Shown: positions 35,030-43,301 of the stretch, piece by piece | Layout: the number at the start of each line of letters is the position of its first letter | How positions within the stretch are numbered: position 1 is the stretch's first letter | NCBI RefSeq assembly: GCF_014287895.1 | Contig: NZ_JACOPP010000008.1 | Coordinates: 1 to 64,000 of the forward strand | DNA: 64,000 nucleotides | DNA from: Lawsonibacter hominis | GTDB lineage: Bacteria > Bacillota > Clostridia > Oscillospirales > Oscillospiraceae | Reading direction: 5' to 3' | Position numbers and translations under genes: made by a program | Notes under the pieces: generated by a model | Databases searched by the model: none | Told to the model about the DNA's origin: nothing | The model's input: only the letters and a program-made list of their open reading frames with translations

Positions 35030-36364
35030 TCACAGCAGTTCAAACGACAGCAGCTCCTGGGTACACTCGCGCTCCGGGTCGTCCAGGCCGCGTCCGTCTA
35101 CCATCAATTCCCCCCGCTGATTGTCATAGGGGTCCTGCCGCCAGCCGGGCATGGGCGGGGTGAGGGGGGCGTAAAACTCGCTGTTGGCCACCATCCGCCA
35201 GGGGTCCAGATTGCCGAAATAGTGCCGGCGGCGCTGCACCTGGCCCTGACGGCGGGCGGAGGAGCCGTAGGAGCAGTCGGCCCACAGCCAGCCGTGGGGG
35301 GCGATAAAGAACATGGCCCAGTCGTGGGGGCCGACGGAGTCGGGGCGGACCGCAAGGCCGCTCTGCCACCGGGCGGGGATGCCCACGATGCGGCACAGGG
35401 TGATGAACAGCAGAGCGAACACGCCGCAGTCCCCCCGCAGTTCCCGGGCGCAGGTGTCGGCAATGTCGTCCAGCTGCAGGTAGGCGGGCTGATAGCGGTA
35501 GTCGACATAGCCCGTTACATAGTCGTAGAGGGACCTGGCCTTTTCAACAGGAGAGGACAGGCCGTCCGTCAGGCGCTCGGCCAGCGCGCGCAGGTAGGGG
35601 GTAAAGACCACATGGGGCCACTGCTCCTCCAGGTCGAAGGAAGGCTGGACCCGGCTGGGACGGATGGTCAGGGGGTCGATGTAAACCGCCCGGTGGAGAT
35701 ACCGGTAGGTGACCGTAAAGGCGTCCCGTCCGCGGCTCTTCCACCAGATCGTACGCTGCGGCGCGTCCTCCGGGGCGCACACCCCGCCGGGTGTGGCGTC
35801 CAGGATCTGGATCTCGCTCTGCTGGGGACAGGCGGCGGGAATGGGCAGCCACGCCTGGACCTCCCGTCCCGCCGGATCGGTCCGGGCACGGATACCGGCG
35901 CGCAGCGTGATGCGCGCGGTAAGGGCGCCCGCATCGCGCAGCCGCTCCAGCGTCAGCTCCCGCTCCGTCTGGTCCGTGTGCTCCTGGTGCAGGCCGGGGG
36001 CCTGGGCGGGGTAGAGGCGCAAAGACTCCAAAAACCGCTCGTGATAGTGGGGAACGGAGCCGATCATACGCCAGTCAATGCGCCCGGCATCCACCAACCC
36101 GTCAAATTGTTCCTCGGAGCAGCCGGGCCATTCGGCACGGATCATGGTCAGGGCCTGGGCACGGTCGTAGGGGTAGTCGCGGGGCAGACGTTCCAACCGC
36201 AGCCGTTCTACCATCAGGCGTTCCGCCAGCTCGGGCTGCCCGGCGGCGGACAGACGCAGGTCGATCAGACGTTTGGCCCCCTCCAGGTCACCCATGGCCT
36301 TCCGGCGGGCAATATCGGGGGGCAGGGCATCGGTCAGATGAACAAAGGCCTCGTTTTTCATCAT
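35030..36364 (-). CDS. Transglutaminase-like cysteine protease-fold protein
   Basis: The 444-residue protein has an intact transglutaminase-core triad in the last third: Cys in LRGDCGVFALLF, His in GPHDWAMFF, Asp in WADCSYG. The N-terminal ~250 residues contain helical repeats and a beta-rich domain (QAWLPIPAACPQQSEIQIL, YRYLHRAVYIDP) as is common in bacterial relatives. There is no signal peptide, so it is probably cytoplasmic. The substrate is unknown; such proteins can be proteases or amidases. ATG-ATG at 36364 follows GGGAGG by 8 bases. It is a monocistronic unit. Confidence 0.85.
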   Translation of the reverse strand: MMKNEAFVHLTDALPPDIARRKAMGDLEGAKRLIDLRLSAAGQPELAERLMVERLRLERLPRDYPYDRAQALTMIRAEWPGCSEEQFDGLVDAGRIDWRMIGSVPHYHERFLESLRLYPAQAPGLHQEHTDQTERELTLERLRDAGALTARITLRAGIRARTDPAGREVQAWLPIPAACPQQSEIQILDATPGGVCAPEDAPQRTIWWKSRGRDAFTVTYRYLHRAVYIDPLTIRPSRVQPSFDLEEQWPHVVFTPYLRALAERLTDGLSSPVEKARSLYDYVTGYVDYRYQPAYLQLDDIADTCARELRGDCGVFALLFITLCRIVGIPARWQSGLAVRPDSVGPHDWAMFFIAPHGWLWADCSYGSSARRQGQVQRRRHYFGNLDPWRMVANSEFYAPLTPPMPGWRQDPYDNQRGELMVDGRGLDDPERECTQELLSFELL

Positions 36365-36671
36365 GGGGCAGACCTCCCTTCCTTAGCCCTAGCATAGCAC
36401 AAACGGGAGAATCTGCCAAGAGAAACCGCGGAAAAAGGGGAGGAAACGGTCGGAGGCTTATGGGGCCTCTTGCTCCGAAGAAGGTCCGCGGGGAGGAACG
36501 GCAGGAGCGGGAACAGGGCAGGGCGCAGCCGGTCCGGCGCGCCCCCCCTCAGCCGTAAAGCGCAGGCCATAGCCGGTCGGCGTCAGTACAGCAGCACGCT
36601 CTTTTTCAAAAAGGAAGAACAGAGGGCATTCCTGGAGAGATGCCAGGACGGGCGGGCCATGGCTCTGACGG
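36365..36671. other. Gene-free gap between the transglutaminase and hydrolase genes
   Basis: About 300 bases. It holds the transglutaminase promoter at its left end. The rest is GC-rich and shows no convincing ORF or terminator for the operon that ends at 36672. Confidence 0.5.
36391..36419 (-). promoter_or_regulatory. Promoter of the transglutaminase gene
   Basis: TTGGCA, 17 bases, TATGCT on the minus strand, 27 bases before the start codon. Confidence 0.7.
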
Positions 36672-37457
36672 CTACCGCTCTGTCCCGCCGAATTCAGGAT
36701 AGAGCCGCGGCAGTAAATAGGCCAGGGTAGCCATCTCATGGGCACAATGATTGGCAAGGCCGTACGCACGTTCTTCTGAAATACGCTCCCCTGCTTTTAG
36801 GAGAACGACAGGTTTACCGTTGAGAAAATGGAGCCCTACCCAAAAGCGGGAGCGGTACTCAATTCCCTCCGGCGTCTTCCGGACATAATGCATAACGACA
36901 ACAGGAAGCGGCCGGTCAGCGGGGGAACCGTCGGCCGGTTTGATCAGGCCGTTGGAGCCTCGGATAAGAACGATGTCGTCTTGCTGTGCCACGCGCCGGA
37001 GATCAAACCCAAAGAGCGCCGGATTCATCCGCCCCACAAAATAGAAATCCTCCAGACCCATGCCTACATTTTCCTGGGCCCAGGAAGGGCCCACACGGAT
37101 GTGGCTTCCGGGGCACCAAAGCTTATAGCGCAGATCTTCCTGCTCGTGCCAAGGCCCCCACCAGTTATTTGCCTGAGGGGTCACGCCGGGCATTTTGGTC
37201 AGTGCTGCGGCATACCCCACCCCGTTGGGCAGTACGCAGTAACCGCTCTCGCGGGGCAGGTAACCCGGCTCCAAAAGTGCGTCCACCTGGTCGGGCAGCA
37301 AGGCGTCGGCGGGATCCATCGGCGCGCCCCAGACGATCTGGGCCATGGTTTCCGGTGCGGGAGACTTGGCCCCTTCATAGTAGTATTTGGAATACGGCTT
37401 GCGTGTCTCGGCGTCGCTCAAGGGGGGAAGCTGAAGGGGGGGCGGCAGAACGAACAT
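36672..37457 (-). CDS. DAPG/phloretin hydrolase family protein
   Basis: The 261-residue protein resembles the zinc C-C hydrolases PhlG (2,4-diacetylphloroglucinol) and Phy (phloretin, Eubacterium ramulus), which split an acyl-phloroglucinol at the aryl ketone. The family ligand motif HxxxE is visible as HCAHE near the C-terminus, with further candidate ligands in WWGPWHEQED and MGLEDFYFVGRMNP. It is the last gene of the island and follows the TRAP genes by 82 bases. The true substrate could be another aryl ketone. ATG follows AAGGATG. Confidence 0.8.
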   Translation of the reverse strand: MFVLPPPLQLPPLSDAETRKPYSKYYYEGAKSPAPETMAQIVWGAPMDPADALLPDQVDALLEPGYLPRESGYCVLPNGVGYAAALTKMPGVTPQANNWWGPWHEQEDLRYKLWCPGSHIRVGPSWAQENVGMGLEDFYFVGRMNPALFGFDLRRVAQQDDIVLIRGSNGLIKPADGSPADRPLPVVVMHYVRKTPEGIEYRSRFWVGLHFLNGKPVVLLKAGERISEERAYGLANHCAHEMATLAYLLPRLYPEFGGTER

Positions 37458-37539
37458 AATAACACATCCTTTTTCAGTCCGTATGGATAGGGCCGGGCGG
37501 CAGCCGTTCCGGCCGCCGCCCGGCCCTTATAAGCGCGAG

Positions 37540-38844
37540 CTAGGACATTAGACTGGGCAGAAGCAGAGAAAGCTGGGGGATATACATGACCAAAACCGTG
37601 GCCGCAAAGGTAGCGATGACATAGGGCCAGATACCCTTCATCAATGTGATCAGCGGTACTTCCTTTACTCTGGCCCCGATGACGAACAGACAGATGCCGA
37701 CGGGCGGAGTAATGGAGCCCAGCGCCACGCACATGGTAGACAGAATGCCGAACCAGACCAGGTCGAACCCGAGCGCGGAGACCGCAGGCGCAAACAGTGG
37801 AATGGTAAGCATCATGATGACAGGGGTGTCGATAAAGCAGCCCAGAACCAGATAGATGATTACGATGACCCATATGATGGCCATGGGGGGGAGCGCCAGG
37901 CCGGTGACCCAGGAGGAGAGCATGGCGGGGAGCTTGGACAGCCCCATGAAAGCATTAAACAGCTGAATGCCGATAAACATGAAGAACAGGCCGGAGGCCT
38001 GTACGGCGCTCTCCTTTAACGTCTGCAGGATCTTTTTTCCTCCGGCGCGGTGCTTGCAGATCACGATAATAAGGCAGACGATAACACTGATGCCGGCCGC
38101 CTCATTCACCGTGGTAATGCCGCCCCAGATGCACACCATGATAAAGACGACCAAAAGAAGGATCGGCCAAGCGGCTTTTAAGGAACGAAGCTTTTCCGTC
38201 AGAGTCGTCTTCTCTGCGCGCGGGGCCCAAGCGGGTCTGAGTTTGACCAAAACGGCCGTGGTGATACACAGCAGGAGGGTCAAAAGGATTCCAGGCAGCC
38301 ATCCGGCCATAAAGAGCTTGCCAACGGAGGTCTGGGCCAGGATGCCGTAAATGATGATCGGCGTACTGGGCGGAATCAGAATCGCGAGAGGGCCGGCGGC
38401 GGCAATGGAACACAGACCCAGCTTGGGCTCATAGCCATACCGCTTCATTTCAGGCCATGCGACTTGACTCATGACCATTGCCGTCGCTTGCCCGGAACCA
38501 CAGATAGCTCCAAAAATCGCACTGGCCACAGTGCTTGTGATGGCCAAGCCGCCGGGCAGGCGCCCAAACCACTTGCGGGCAGCACCGTATGCGTCCGTAG
38601 TCAGTGCTCCCATTACCGCAAAATCACCCATCAGCATAAACATGGGCAAGACTGCGAGGGAGTAAGACATGGCGGTTGTAACCGGAATCGTCTGCAGATA
38701 AGTCAGACCGCCGCCAAATCCCAAGATCATGACCACGCCGATAAAGCCGGAAATAAAGAAGGAGAAGGCGAGGTTTACGCCGGCAAACATCAAAATGAGC
38801 ATCAATAAGATACCCACGATACCGGCGATCGTCGTCATTTGCAC
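37540..38844 (-). CDS. dctM: TRAP transporter large permease (DctM)
   Basis: The 434-residue protein has 11-12 hydrophobic segments with DctM features (LGCFIDTPVIMMLTIPLFAP, SITPPVGICLFVIGA, SGQATAMVMSQ). It is the ion-coupled membrane pump of a tripartite periplasmic-type transporter. GTG at 38844 is 9 bases from AGGAGGG; an ATG two codons later overlaps the dctQ stop as ATGA and is a real alternative. Confidence 0.95.
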   Translation of the reverse strand: MQMTTIAGIVGILLMLILMFAGVNLAFSFFISGFIGVVMILGFGGGLTYLQTIPVTTAMSYSLAVLPMFMLMGDFAVMGALTTDAYGAARKWFGRLPGGLAITSTVASAIFGAICGSGQATAMVMSQVAWPEMKRYGYEPKLGLCSIAAAGPLAILIPPSTPIIIYGILAQTSVGKLFMAGWLPGILLTLLLCITTAVLVKLRPAWAPRAEKTTLTEKLRSLKAAWPILLLVVFIMVCIWGGITTVNEAAGISVIVCLIIVICKHRAGGKKILQTLKESAVQASGLFFMFIGIQLFNAFMGLSKLPAMLSSWVTGLALPPMAIIWVIVIIYLVLGCFIDTPVIMMLTIPLFAPAVSALGFDLVWFGILSTMCVALGSITPPVGICLFVIGARVKEVPLITLMKGIWPYVIATFAATVLVMYIPQLSLLLPSLMS

Positions 38845-39392
38845 GTCTCAGTTCCCTCCTCTCCGGTAACGCCGGCATTACGCGTGCTATTCCAGCAGAT
38901 GAAATCGTGCAGGTCGGTTATGACTAGGATCAGCAGCTCTAAGGCAATAAGAACATATCCGACCAGAGCGATCGCATAAAAGGGGCCGTAAGGGATCTTG
39001 AGCACAGGCGTTCCCACACTGGAACGGGCCAGCTGCTTTGCGGAGGAGAGCGCCAGCTGCCAGATCAACAGACCGCTCATTCCGCAGCAAAGTGCATTTC
39101 CAACAGCGGTCACCAGAAGCTGGATACGGGGCGAAAGCCGCTCCACGATGACCGGAACCGCGATACAGCGGCGCAGCTTGATGGCCAGGGCCAGGCCGGT
39201 ATACACAAAAATCGACATGGAAACCTCAATAATCTCTTGGGCGCCCGTTAAAGGATGGTGGAAAAAATAGCGGCCGATTACATCCACAAAGCTGACCGAT
39301 GCCATAAAGAAGAGGACCGCTGCGGAGATCCAGGCAAACAGATTGCTAACCATATGTACGGCCTTTGCCGCCATAATCAACATTTTTTTCAT
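38835..39392 (-). CDS. dctQ: TRAP transporter small permease (DctQ)
   Basis: A 185-residue protein with four hydrophobic helices and the DctQ pattern (VIGRYFFHHPLTGAQEIIEVSMSIFVYTGLALAI). It links the binding protein to DctM. ATG 39392 follows TAGGAGA; an in-frame upstream start lacks a ribosome binding site. It overlaps dctM. Confidence 0.93.
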   Translation of the reverse strand: MKKMLIMAAKAVHMVSNLFAWISAAVLFFMASVSFVDVIGRYFFHHPLTGAQEIIEVSMSIFVYTGLALAIKLRRCIAVPVIVERLSPRIQLLVTAVGNALCCGMSGLLIWQLALSSAKQLARSSVGTPVLKIPYGPFYAIALVGYVLIALELLILVITDLHDFICWNSTRNAGVTGEEGTETCK

Positions 39393-39463
39393 AGCATGTC
39401 TCCTAAATGGGGCCCCGGCCGTTCGGATATGAATGGCCGAGGCCCATATCGGCATGTCGGGAC

Positions 39464-40507
39464 TTATTTAAGGTTGTATTCGCAGCGCTCGATGACCCGT
39501 TCGGTCAGATCCATGATTGCAGTACCGTCGTGACCGGCGGAGTTCAGGCCTGTCACAAATTGTTCACGCAGGGGCGCCACAGCGTCCTGCAGCTCCTGCT
39601 GGAACTCCGGCGTAATGGAGTACAGCTCCATACCGCCTGCCACGCAGGCCTCGATGCCGTCGGAATAGGTCTGCTGTACTTTGTTGATGACACGGTAACG
39701 CTGCTCTTCGCAGGCTTCCATGAGCGAGAGCTTCAGACTGTCCGGAAGGCTGTTGTACGCATCCTCGTTCATAGCCAAAAACAGCAGGCCGCCATGGACG
39801 GGGTATTCCATGATGTAGTCCAAGACGTCATACAGCGCATTGACCTGCATCAGATGGGGGCTGGTCATGGCCCCGTCAACAATGCCGCGGTCCAGGGACA
39901 GGTACACGTCGGACATCGGCATTGCCACAGCAGAAGAGCCGAAAGACTCAAGCATATCCACCGCGATACCGGAGACCGCCCGCAGCTTTAACCCATTGAA
40001 AGAGCCCATGCTCTCGATTTTGCTGTTCTTGACCGCCAGCATCTGCATATCGGTCGGCGCGAACATCAGCGGAACCGTCTCGTTGTTAAACTCGTCCAGA
40101 TAGCCTTCATAGTAGAGAGAATAAATAATTTCACTGACCGTGCTGGGGTTGGAGGCAAGGAAGGGGACCTGTACGATATCCGCCACAGGGAACTCGCCGG
40201 CCGTCTGGGCCGCGGCATTAAAGTACATCTCAACCGTCCCGTTTCGCGTCATCGCCAGGGCGTCTGCGGCAGTACCAAGGCTGCTCATATCATAGAGGGT
40301 AATCTGAATGCGGCCGCCGGTTTTTTCTTCCACAAGGGCAGGGAAATCCTCCATAAAGGGCTGGTCGGCATTCATAATGCTCAGCTTGAATTCGTAAATC
40401 TGACCGTCATCTGCAGCGGTACTGCCGCCCGATTCGCCGCCGCCGCTGCATGCGGCTAAGGAAAAGATCATTCCCAGCGCAAGGACTAAACTCAGAATCT
40501 TTTTCAT
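39464..40507 (-). CDS. dctP: TRAP transporter substrate-binding lipoprotein (DctP)
   Basis: The 347-residue protein has a lipoprotein signal peptide with lipobox LAAC at about residue 20, followed by a GGGES linker, so it is anchored outside the membrane. The DctP fold includes the carboxylate-binding Arg region (GLKLRAVSGIAVDMLESFG), then SDVYLSLDRGIVDGAMTS. Most DctP proteins bind organic acids; the context suggests an aromatic or hydroxy acid, which is only inference. ATG 40507 follows AAAGGAGA. Confidence 0.95.
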   Translation of the reverse strand: MKKILSLVLALGMIFSLAACSGGGESGGSTAADDGQIYEFKLSIMNADQPFMEDFPALVEEKTGGRIQITLYDMSSLGTAADALAMTRNGTVEMYFNAAAQTAGEFPVADIVQVPFLASNPSTVSEIIYSLYYEGYLDEFNNETVPLMFAPTDMQMLAVKNSKIESMGSFNGLKLRAVSGIAVDMLESFGSSAVAMPMSDVYLSLDRGIVDGAMTSPHLMQVNALYDVLDYIMEYPVHGGLLFLAMNEDAYNSLPDSLKLSLMEACEEQRYRVINKVQQTYSDGIEACVAGGMELYSITPEFQQELQDAVAPLREQFVTGLNSAGHDGTAIMDLTERVIERCEYNLK

Positions 40508-40604
40508 ATTGTTCTCCTTTCCAATCATCCGTCGCGTTTTCTATTGTACGTCAAGTCGAAGGGACCGTCTATACCCGTATTTCCCACACAGGCATATTTG
40601 GCGC

Positions 40605-41381
40605 TCACAGGTCCGCCGAGGGGTTGTTTTCAATGACGCCGGGCTTTTTGCCATGGGCAAATTCAAACTTGCTGGTGGCGGTGTCGCCGGGGAAATACTC
40701 GTCCTTAAATTCCCCCATGGCCCAGTCCATCATGGTACCCGTATAGGTCTCGTAGGGCTTGGGATTGACCGGGAAAGGCTCCCGCGCGGTGAGCGTGTCG
40801 TAGGGGTGGAAGAACGTGATGGGCTCCGTCTGGAACTGATGCCGTTTCGGGGGGCCGGTCATGATGTCCTGCCAGCAGTCGGTCCAGCTCTTGTAGTAAT
40901 CGCAGCGGAAGGTGCGCCACCACTTCATATGCCAGATCTTCCAGGCACCGTTTTCCTTGATGAAATCCACGCTATAGCTGCCCCAGCACCAGAAACCGTG
41001 CGGGACGCGCTGCGCGTCGACCTGAGTCTCGAAGCCCGGGGAGTGCCAGGTGCCCTTTGCGGTCTGACCGTCTCCCGCCACCTCGATGACCGGGGTGGCC
41101 AGGGTGTGGATGAACATGGTGCCCACCGGCTCCTCCTTCATGACGGTGCCGAACAGATACTGGACCGCCTCGGCGCCCACCCAGACGCCCCAGTCGGATA
41201 CCTCCATGGATACGTCCGGCATGGTCAGCGCAAAGCAGTCGATTGGGGTGCGCCACATCGTCAGGGGATTGTGTACCACCTCGTAGCGGCCCATGATCTT
41301 CTGGATCTCGTTGACCGCCTGAAGACGCTCCAGCTCCCTTTGGCAGGATTGGAGCAGCGCTTCCATTTCCTTGTGTTCCAA
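40605..41381 (-). CDS. SnoaL/NTF2-like protein
   Basis: The 258-residue protein has an N-terminal coiled helix (HKEMEALLQSCQRELERLQAV) then an NTF2/SnoaL-like pattern (EIQKIMGRYEVVHNPLTMWRTPIDCFALTMPD ... WKIWHMKWWRTF). Such cone-shaped folds act as isomerases, dehydratases or binding proteins on aromatic or polyketide compounds. The C-terminal 80 residues are rich in Pro and aromatic residues and are unassigned. TTG start, six bases after AGGAGGG. It lies 15 bases after the UGSC-like gene, clearly in the same operon. Confidence 0.65.
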   Translation of the reverse strand: MEHKEMEALLQSCQRELERLQAVNEIQKIMGRYEVVHNPLTMWRTPIDCFALTMPDVSMEVSDWGVWVGAEAVQYLFGTVMKEEPVGTMFIHTLATPVIEVAGDGQTAKGTWHSPGFETQVDAQRVPHGFWCWGSYSVDFIKENGAWKIWHMKWWRTFRCDYYKSWTDCWQDIMTGPPKRHQFQTEPITFFHPYDTLTAREPFPVNPKPYETYTGTMMDWAMGEFKDEYFPGDTATSKFEFAHGKKPGVIENNPSADL

Positions 41382-41396
41382 TGCGTTCCCTCCTTG

Positions 41397-43103
41397 TTAG
41401 TAATCCAGATAGCGCGGGACGATGTCCCGATAACGCGCCACTAAACTGTCCCAGTTTTTTGGCAGCTCCACTTTGGTGCAGGATGGGCCGCCGTGATCGC
41501 CGCCGCCGGTGACCGCCACGCCCCACTGGGCGCCCGCCACCACGATGAACATGTGCGCATCGTTCCAAAACCGCCGGGCGGAGTAGCTGCCGTCCAGGGG
41601 CGTCTCCACCGGAATGCCTCCGTCCTTGCGGGGCTCATGGTTGCTCTCCACCAGCCAGCGCAGGTTCCACTCGTCGGCGGGGACGCGGTTGTATTCCACC
41701 ACATAATCCAGAATGCGCTGCTTGGTCCAGCCCGCCTGGGCAAACATGGCGGCAATCTCGGGGGAGAGAATAAACACCCCGCCGGTCCACCAGCCGAAGG
41801 CCTTGACCTGGCACATGCTCTTGAGGAAGCTCTCCGGCGTGAACGCTCCGCCCAGACCGCCTCCGCCCAGCGTCTGCACATCGGCCGGCCAGAACATGGT
41901 AACGGTGGAGTCCTCCGCCGTAAAGCCGTACCGGGTCTGGAGCGGTTCCCAGGGGCTCTGCGCTTCGTTTTCCGCGATGCATACGCCGCCGCGCCCCACC
42001 GTGCCCATGGCGGACATGTCCTCCATCCCCTGGCGCACACCGCCGATATTCATGGTGATGTAGGCCAGCGCCCGCGGGATGGCGGTGTTGGGCTTGTAAT
42101 AGGGGCTGAGGACGGCCCGGCCGCTGTGAAGGTGGATGTCCTTTGCGACCCTGCCGTTGACAAAGGTGAACGGCATCCAGTTGGCGTTGGAGCAGGTCCA
42201 GCCGCACAGCTGGATGTTGGGCGCCAGCATGCCCCGGACGGCCGCAAGAATGACCGGCAGATAAGTGGGCAGACACCCGGCCATGACCGCATTGACGGCC
42301 ACCTTTTCCACCGTGGCGATGCCGTTCATGGGGGGAATCGTTCCCAGAACCGTGTCGGGGGACAGATCGGTGCCGGTCAGCATCTCATCCACGGCCTCAC
42401 GGGTGGGAGGGACGATCGGCAGGCCGGTGGTCCAGCCCAGCTTGTAGAATTGGTCGTTGACCTCCTGAAGGGTACCGGTAAAGGTATAGCTGGAATAATC
42501 CCGGGCCCGGGTCGGGCGGGCCTCCTCCTCGGTGAGCGGGGCCGTCAGCGCGGCGGCAATTTGGTCGGTCACCCGGCGTACCTCAGGGCGGACGACCCGC
42601 TCGAGCAGCGCGTCGTCGATGACCTTCTCGCCCGACAGATCGCCAAAGGACATCTCTACCAGCCGCAGGCCGGGCACCCCCTGGGAGGCGGCGCCCCGTT
42701 TGGAGGAATTTTGAAAGGACCGGCAGAGAAGGTCTACCGTGGGTTTGCCCTGTTTTTCAAAGAAAGCGGCGTTTTTTGCCAAAAACAGGGAACAAGACCC
42801 GGCGTCGCCGTAGGCAGTGATGACGGCGTCAACCCCGGAGGCCCATGCTGCGGCCTGCGCCGCATATGCGTCGTCCTGGATCAGCTCGGTAATCTCCTTG
42901 AGGTATTGAAAATGAGTAAAGGTCACGCCGGAAAAACGTGCCGAAAGCTCCCGGGCGACCTCATCCAGGATCTTGATGGCGTGTCCCTTGAAGTGGGCGT
43001 ACAGGCCGATGGTTTTTCCCGCCAGAGTGTCCAACCGGGGCGAGAGCCCGCGGGGCTGCCGGGATTCGGCTGCGGCCCAGGGGCTGAGAACTGTGTATTC
43101 CAA
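41397..43103 (-). CDS. UGSC-like protein with Ala in the Sec position, two-domain
   Basis: The 568-residue protein has an N-terminal domain (1 to about 190) that I relate to UGSC (seleno)proteins: GKTIGLYAHFKGHAI and AYGDAGSCSLF, where the family Sec-Gly-Ser-Cys reads Ala-Gly-Ser-Cys (codon GCC). The C-terminal domain starts at about 200 (FTGTLQEVNDQFYKLGWTTGLPIVPPT) and is conserved with these proteins but has no known function. Function in this family is unknown; redox or C-S chemistry is suspected. TTG start, following GGAAGGAAGTG. It is the first gene of the island's operon. Confidence 0.6.
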   Translation of the reverse strand: MEYTVLSPWAAAESRQPRGLSPRLDTLAGKTIGLYAHFKGHAIKILDEVARELSARFSGVTFTHFQYLKEITELIQDDAYAAQAAAWASGVDAVITAYGDAGSCSLFLAKNAAFFEKQGKPTVDLLCRSFQNSSKRGAASQGVPGLRLVEMSFGDLSGEKVIDDALLERVVRPEVRRVTDQIAAALTAPLTEEEARPTRARDYSSYTFTGTLQEVNDQFYKLGWTTGLPIVPPTREAVDEMLTGTDLSPDTVLGTIPPMNGIATVEKVAVNAVMAGCLPTYLPVILAAVRGMLAPNIQLCGWTCSNANWMPFTFVNGRVAKDIHLHSGRAVLSPYYKPNTAIPRALAYITMNIGGVRQGMEDMSAMGTVGRGGVCIAENEAQSPWEPLQTRYGFTAEDSTVTMFWPADVQTLGGGGLGGAFTPESFLKSMCQVKAFGWWTGGVFILSPEIAAMFAQAGWTKQRILDYVVEYNRVPADEWNLRWLVESNHEPRKDGGIPVETPLDGSYSARRFWNDAHMFIVVAGAQWGVAVTGGGDHGGPSCTKVELPKNWDSLVARYRDIVPRYLDY

Positions 43104-43162
43104 GCGCAGGCACTTCCTTCCATACCAAATGGGATAGACAAAATCACTATCCTTGTGATTGG

Positions 43163-43192
43163 ATTATAGGGCTGAGTTATCAAAAACGACAA
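43163..43192 (-). promoter_or_regulatory. Promoter of the UGSC-SnoaL-TRAP-hydrolase operon
   Basis: TTGTCG, 18 bases, TATAAT on the minus strand, about 60 bases before the TTG start. The -35 is poor, which fits a need for an activator. Confidence 0.6.
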
Positions 43193-43227
43193 CCACCCGT
43201 TTGGGTAGTAACTTTCCAGTAACTTTC
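43192..43227. promoter_or_regulatory. Candidate binding sites of the ANL-LuxR regulator
   Basis: ACCACCC-GTTT-GGGTAGT (43192-43209, one mismatch) is an inverted repeat. It touches AGTAACTTTC repeated directly at 43207-43216 and 43218-43227, one helical turn apart. The elements lie between the divergent promoters, about 40 to 70 bases upstream of the operon start. Confidence 0.5.
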
Positions 43228-43250
43228 GCAAAGTAAAACGGGAAAGCACC

Positions 43251-43279
43251 TTGCCATACCAAAGCGGTTGTGCTAAAGT
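43251..43279 (+). promoter_or_regulatory. Promoter of the ANL-LuxR regulator gene
   Basis: TTGCCA, 17 bases, TAAAGT, 23 bases before the start codon. Confidence 0.55.
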
Positions 43280-43301
43280 AGAAAAAAAGGAGGGCGGGCC
43301 C

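Noticed and set aside
36458..36769. 103-codon frame overlapping the end of the hydrolase gene
   Set aside because: It overlaps the hydrolase coding sequence, has no ribosome binding site and resembles no family.
42800..42830. Selenocysteine codon in the UGSC-like protein
   Set aside because: The codon at the Sec position is GCC (Ala), not UGA, so no recoding is needed.
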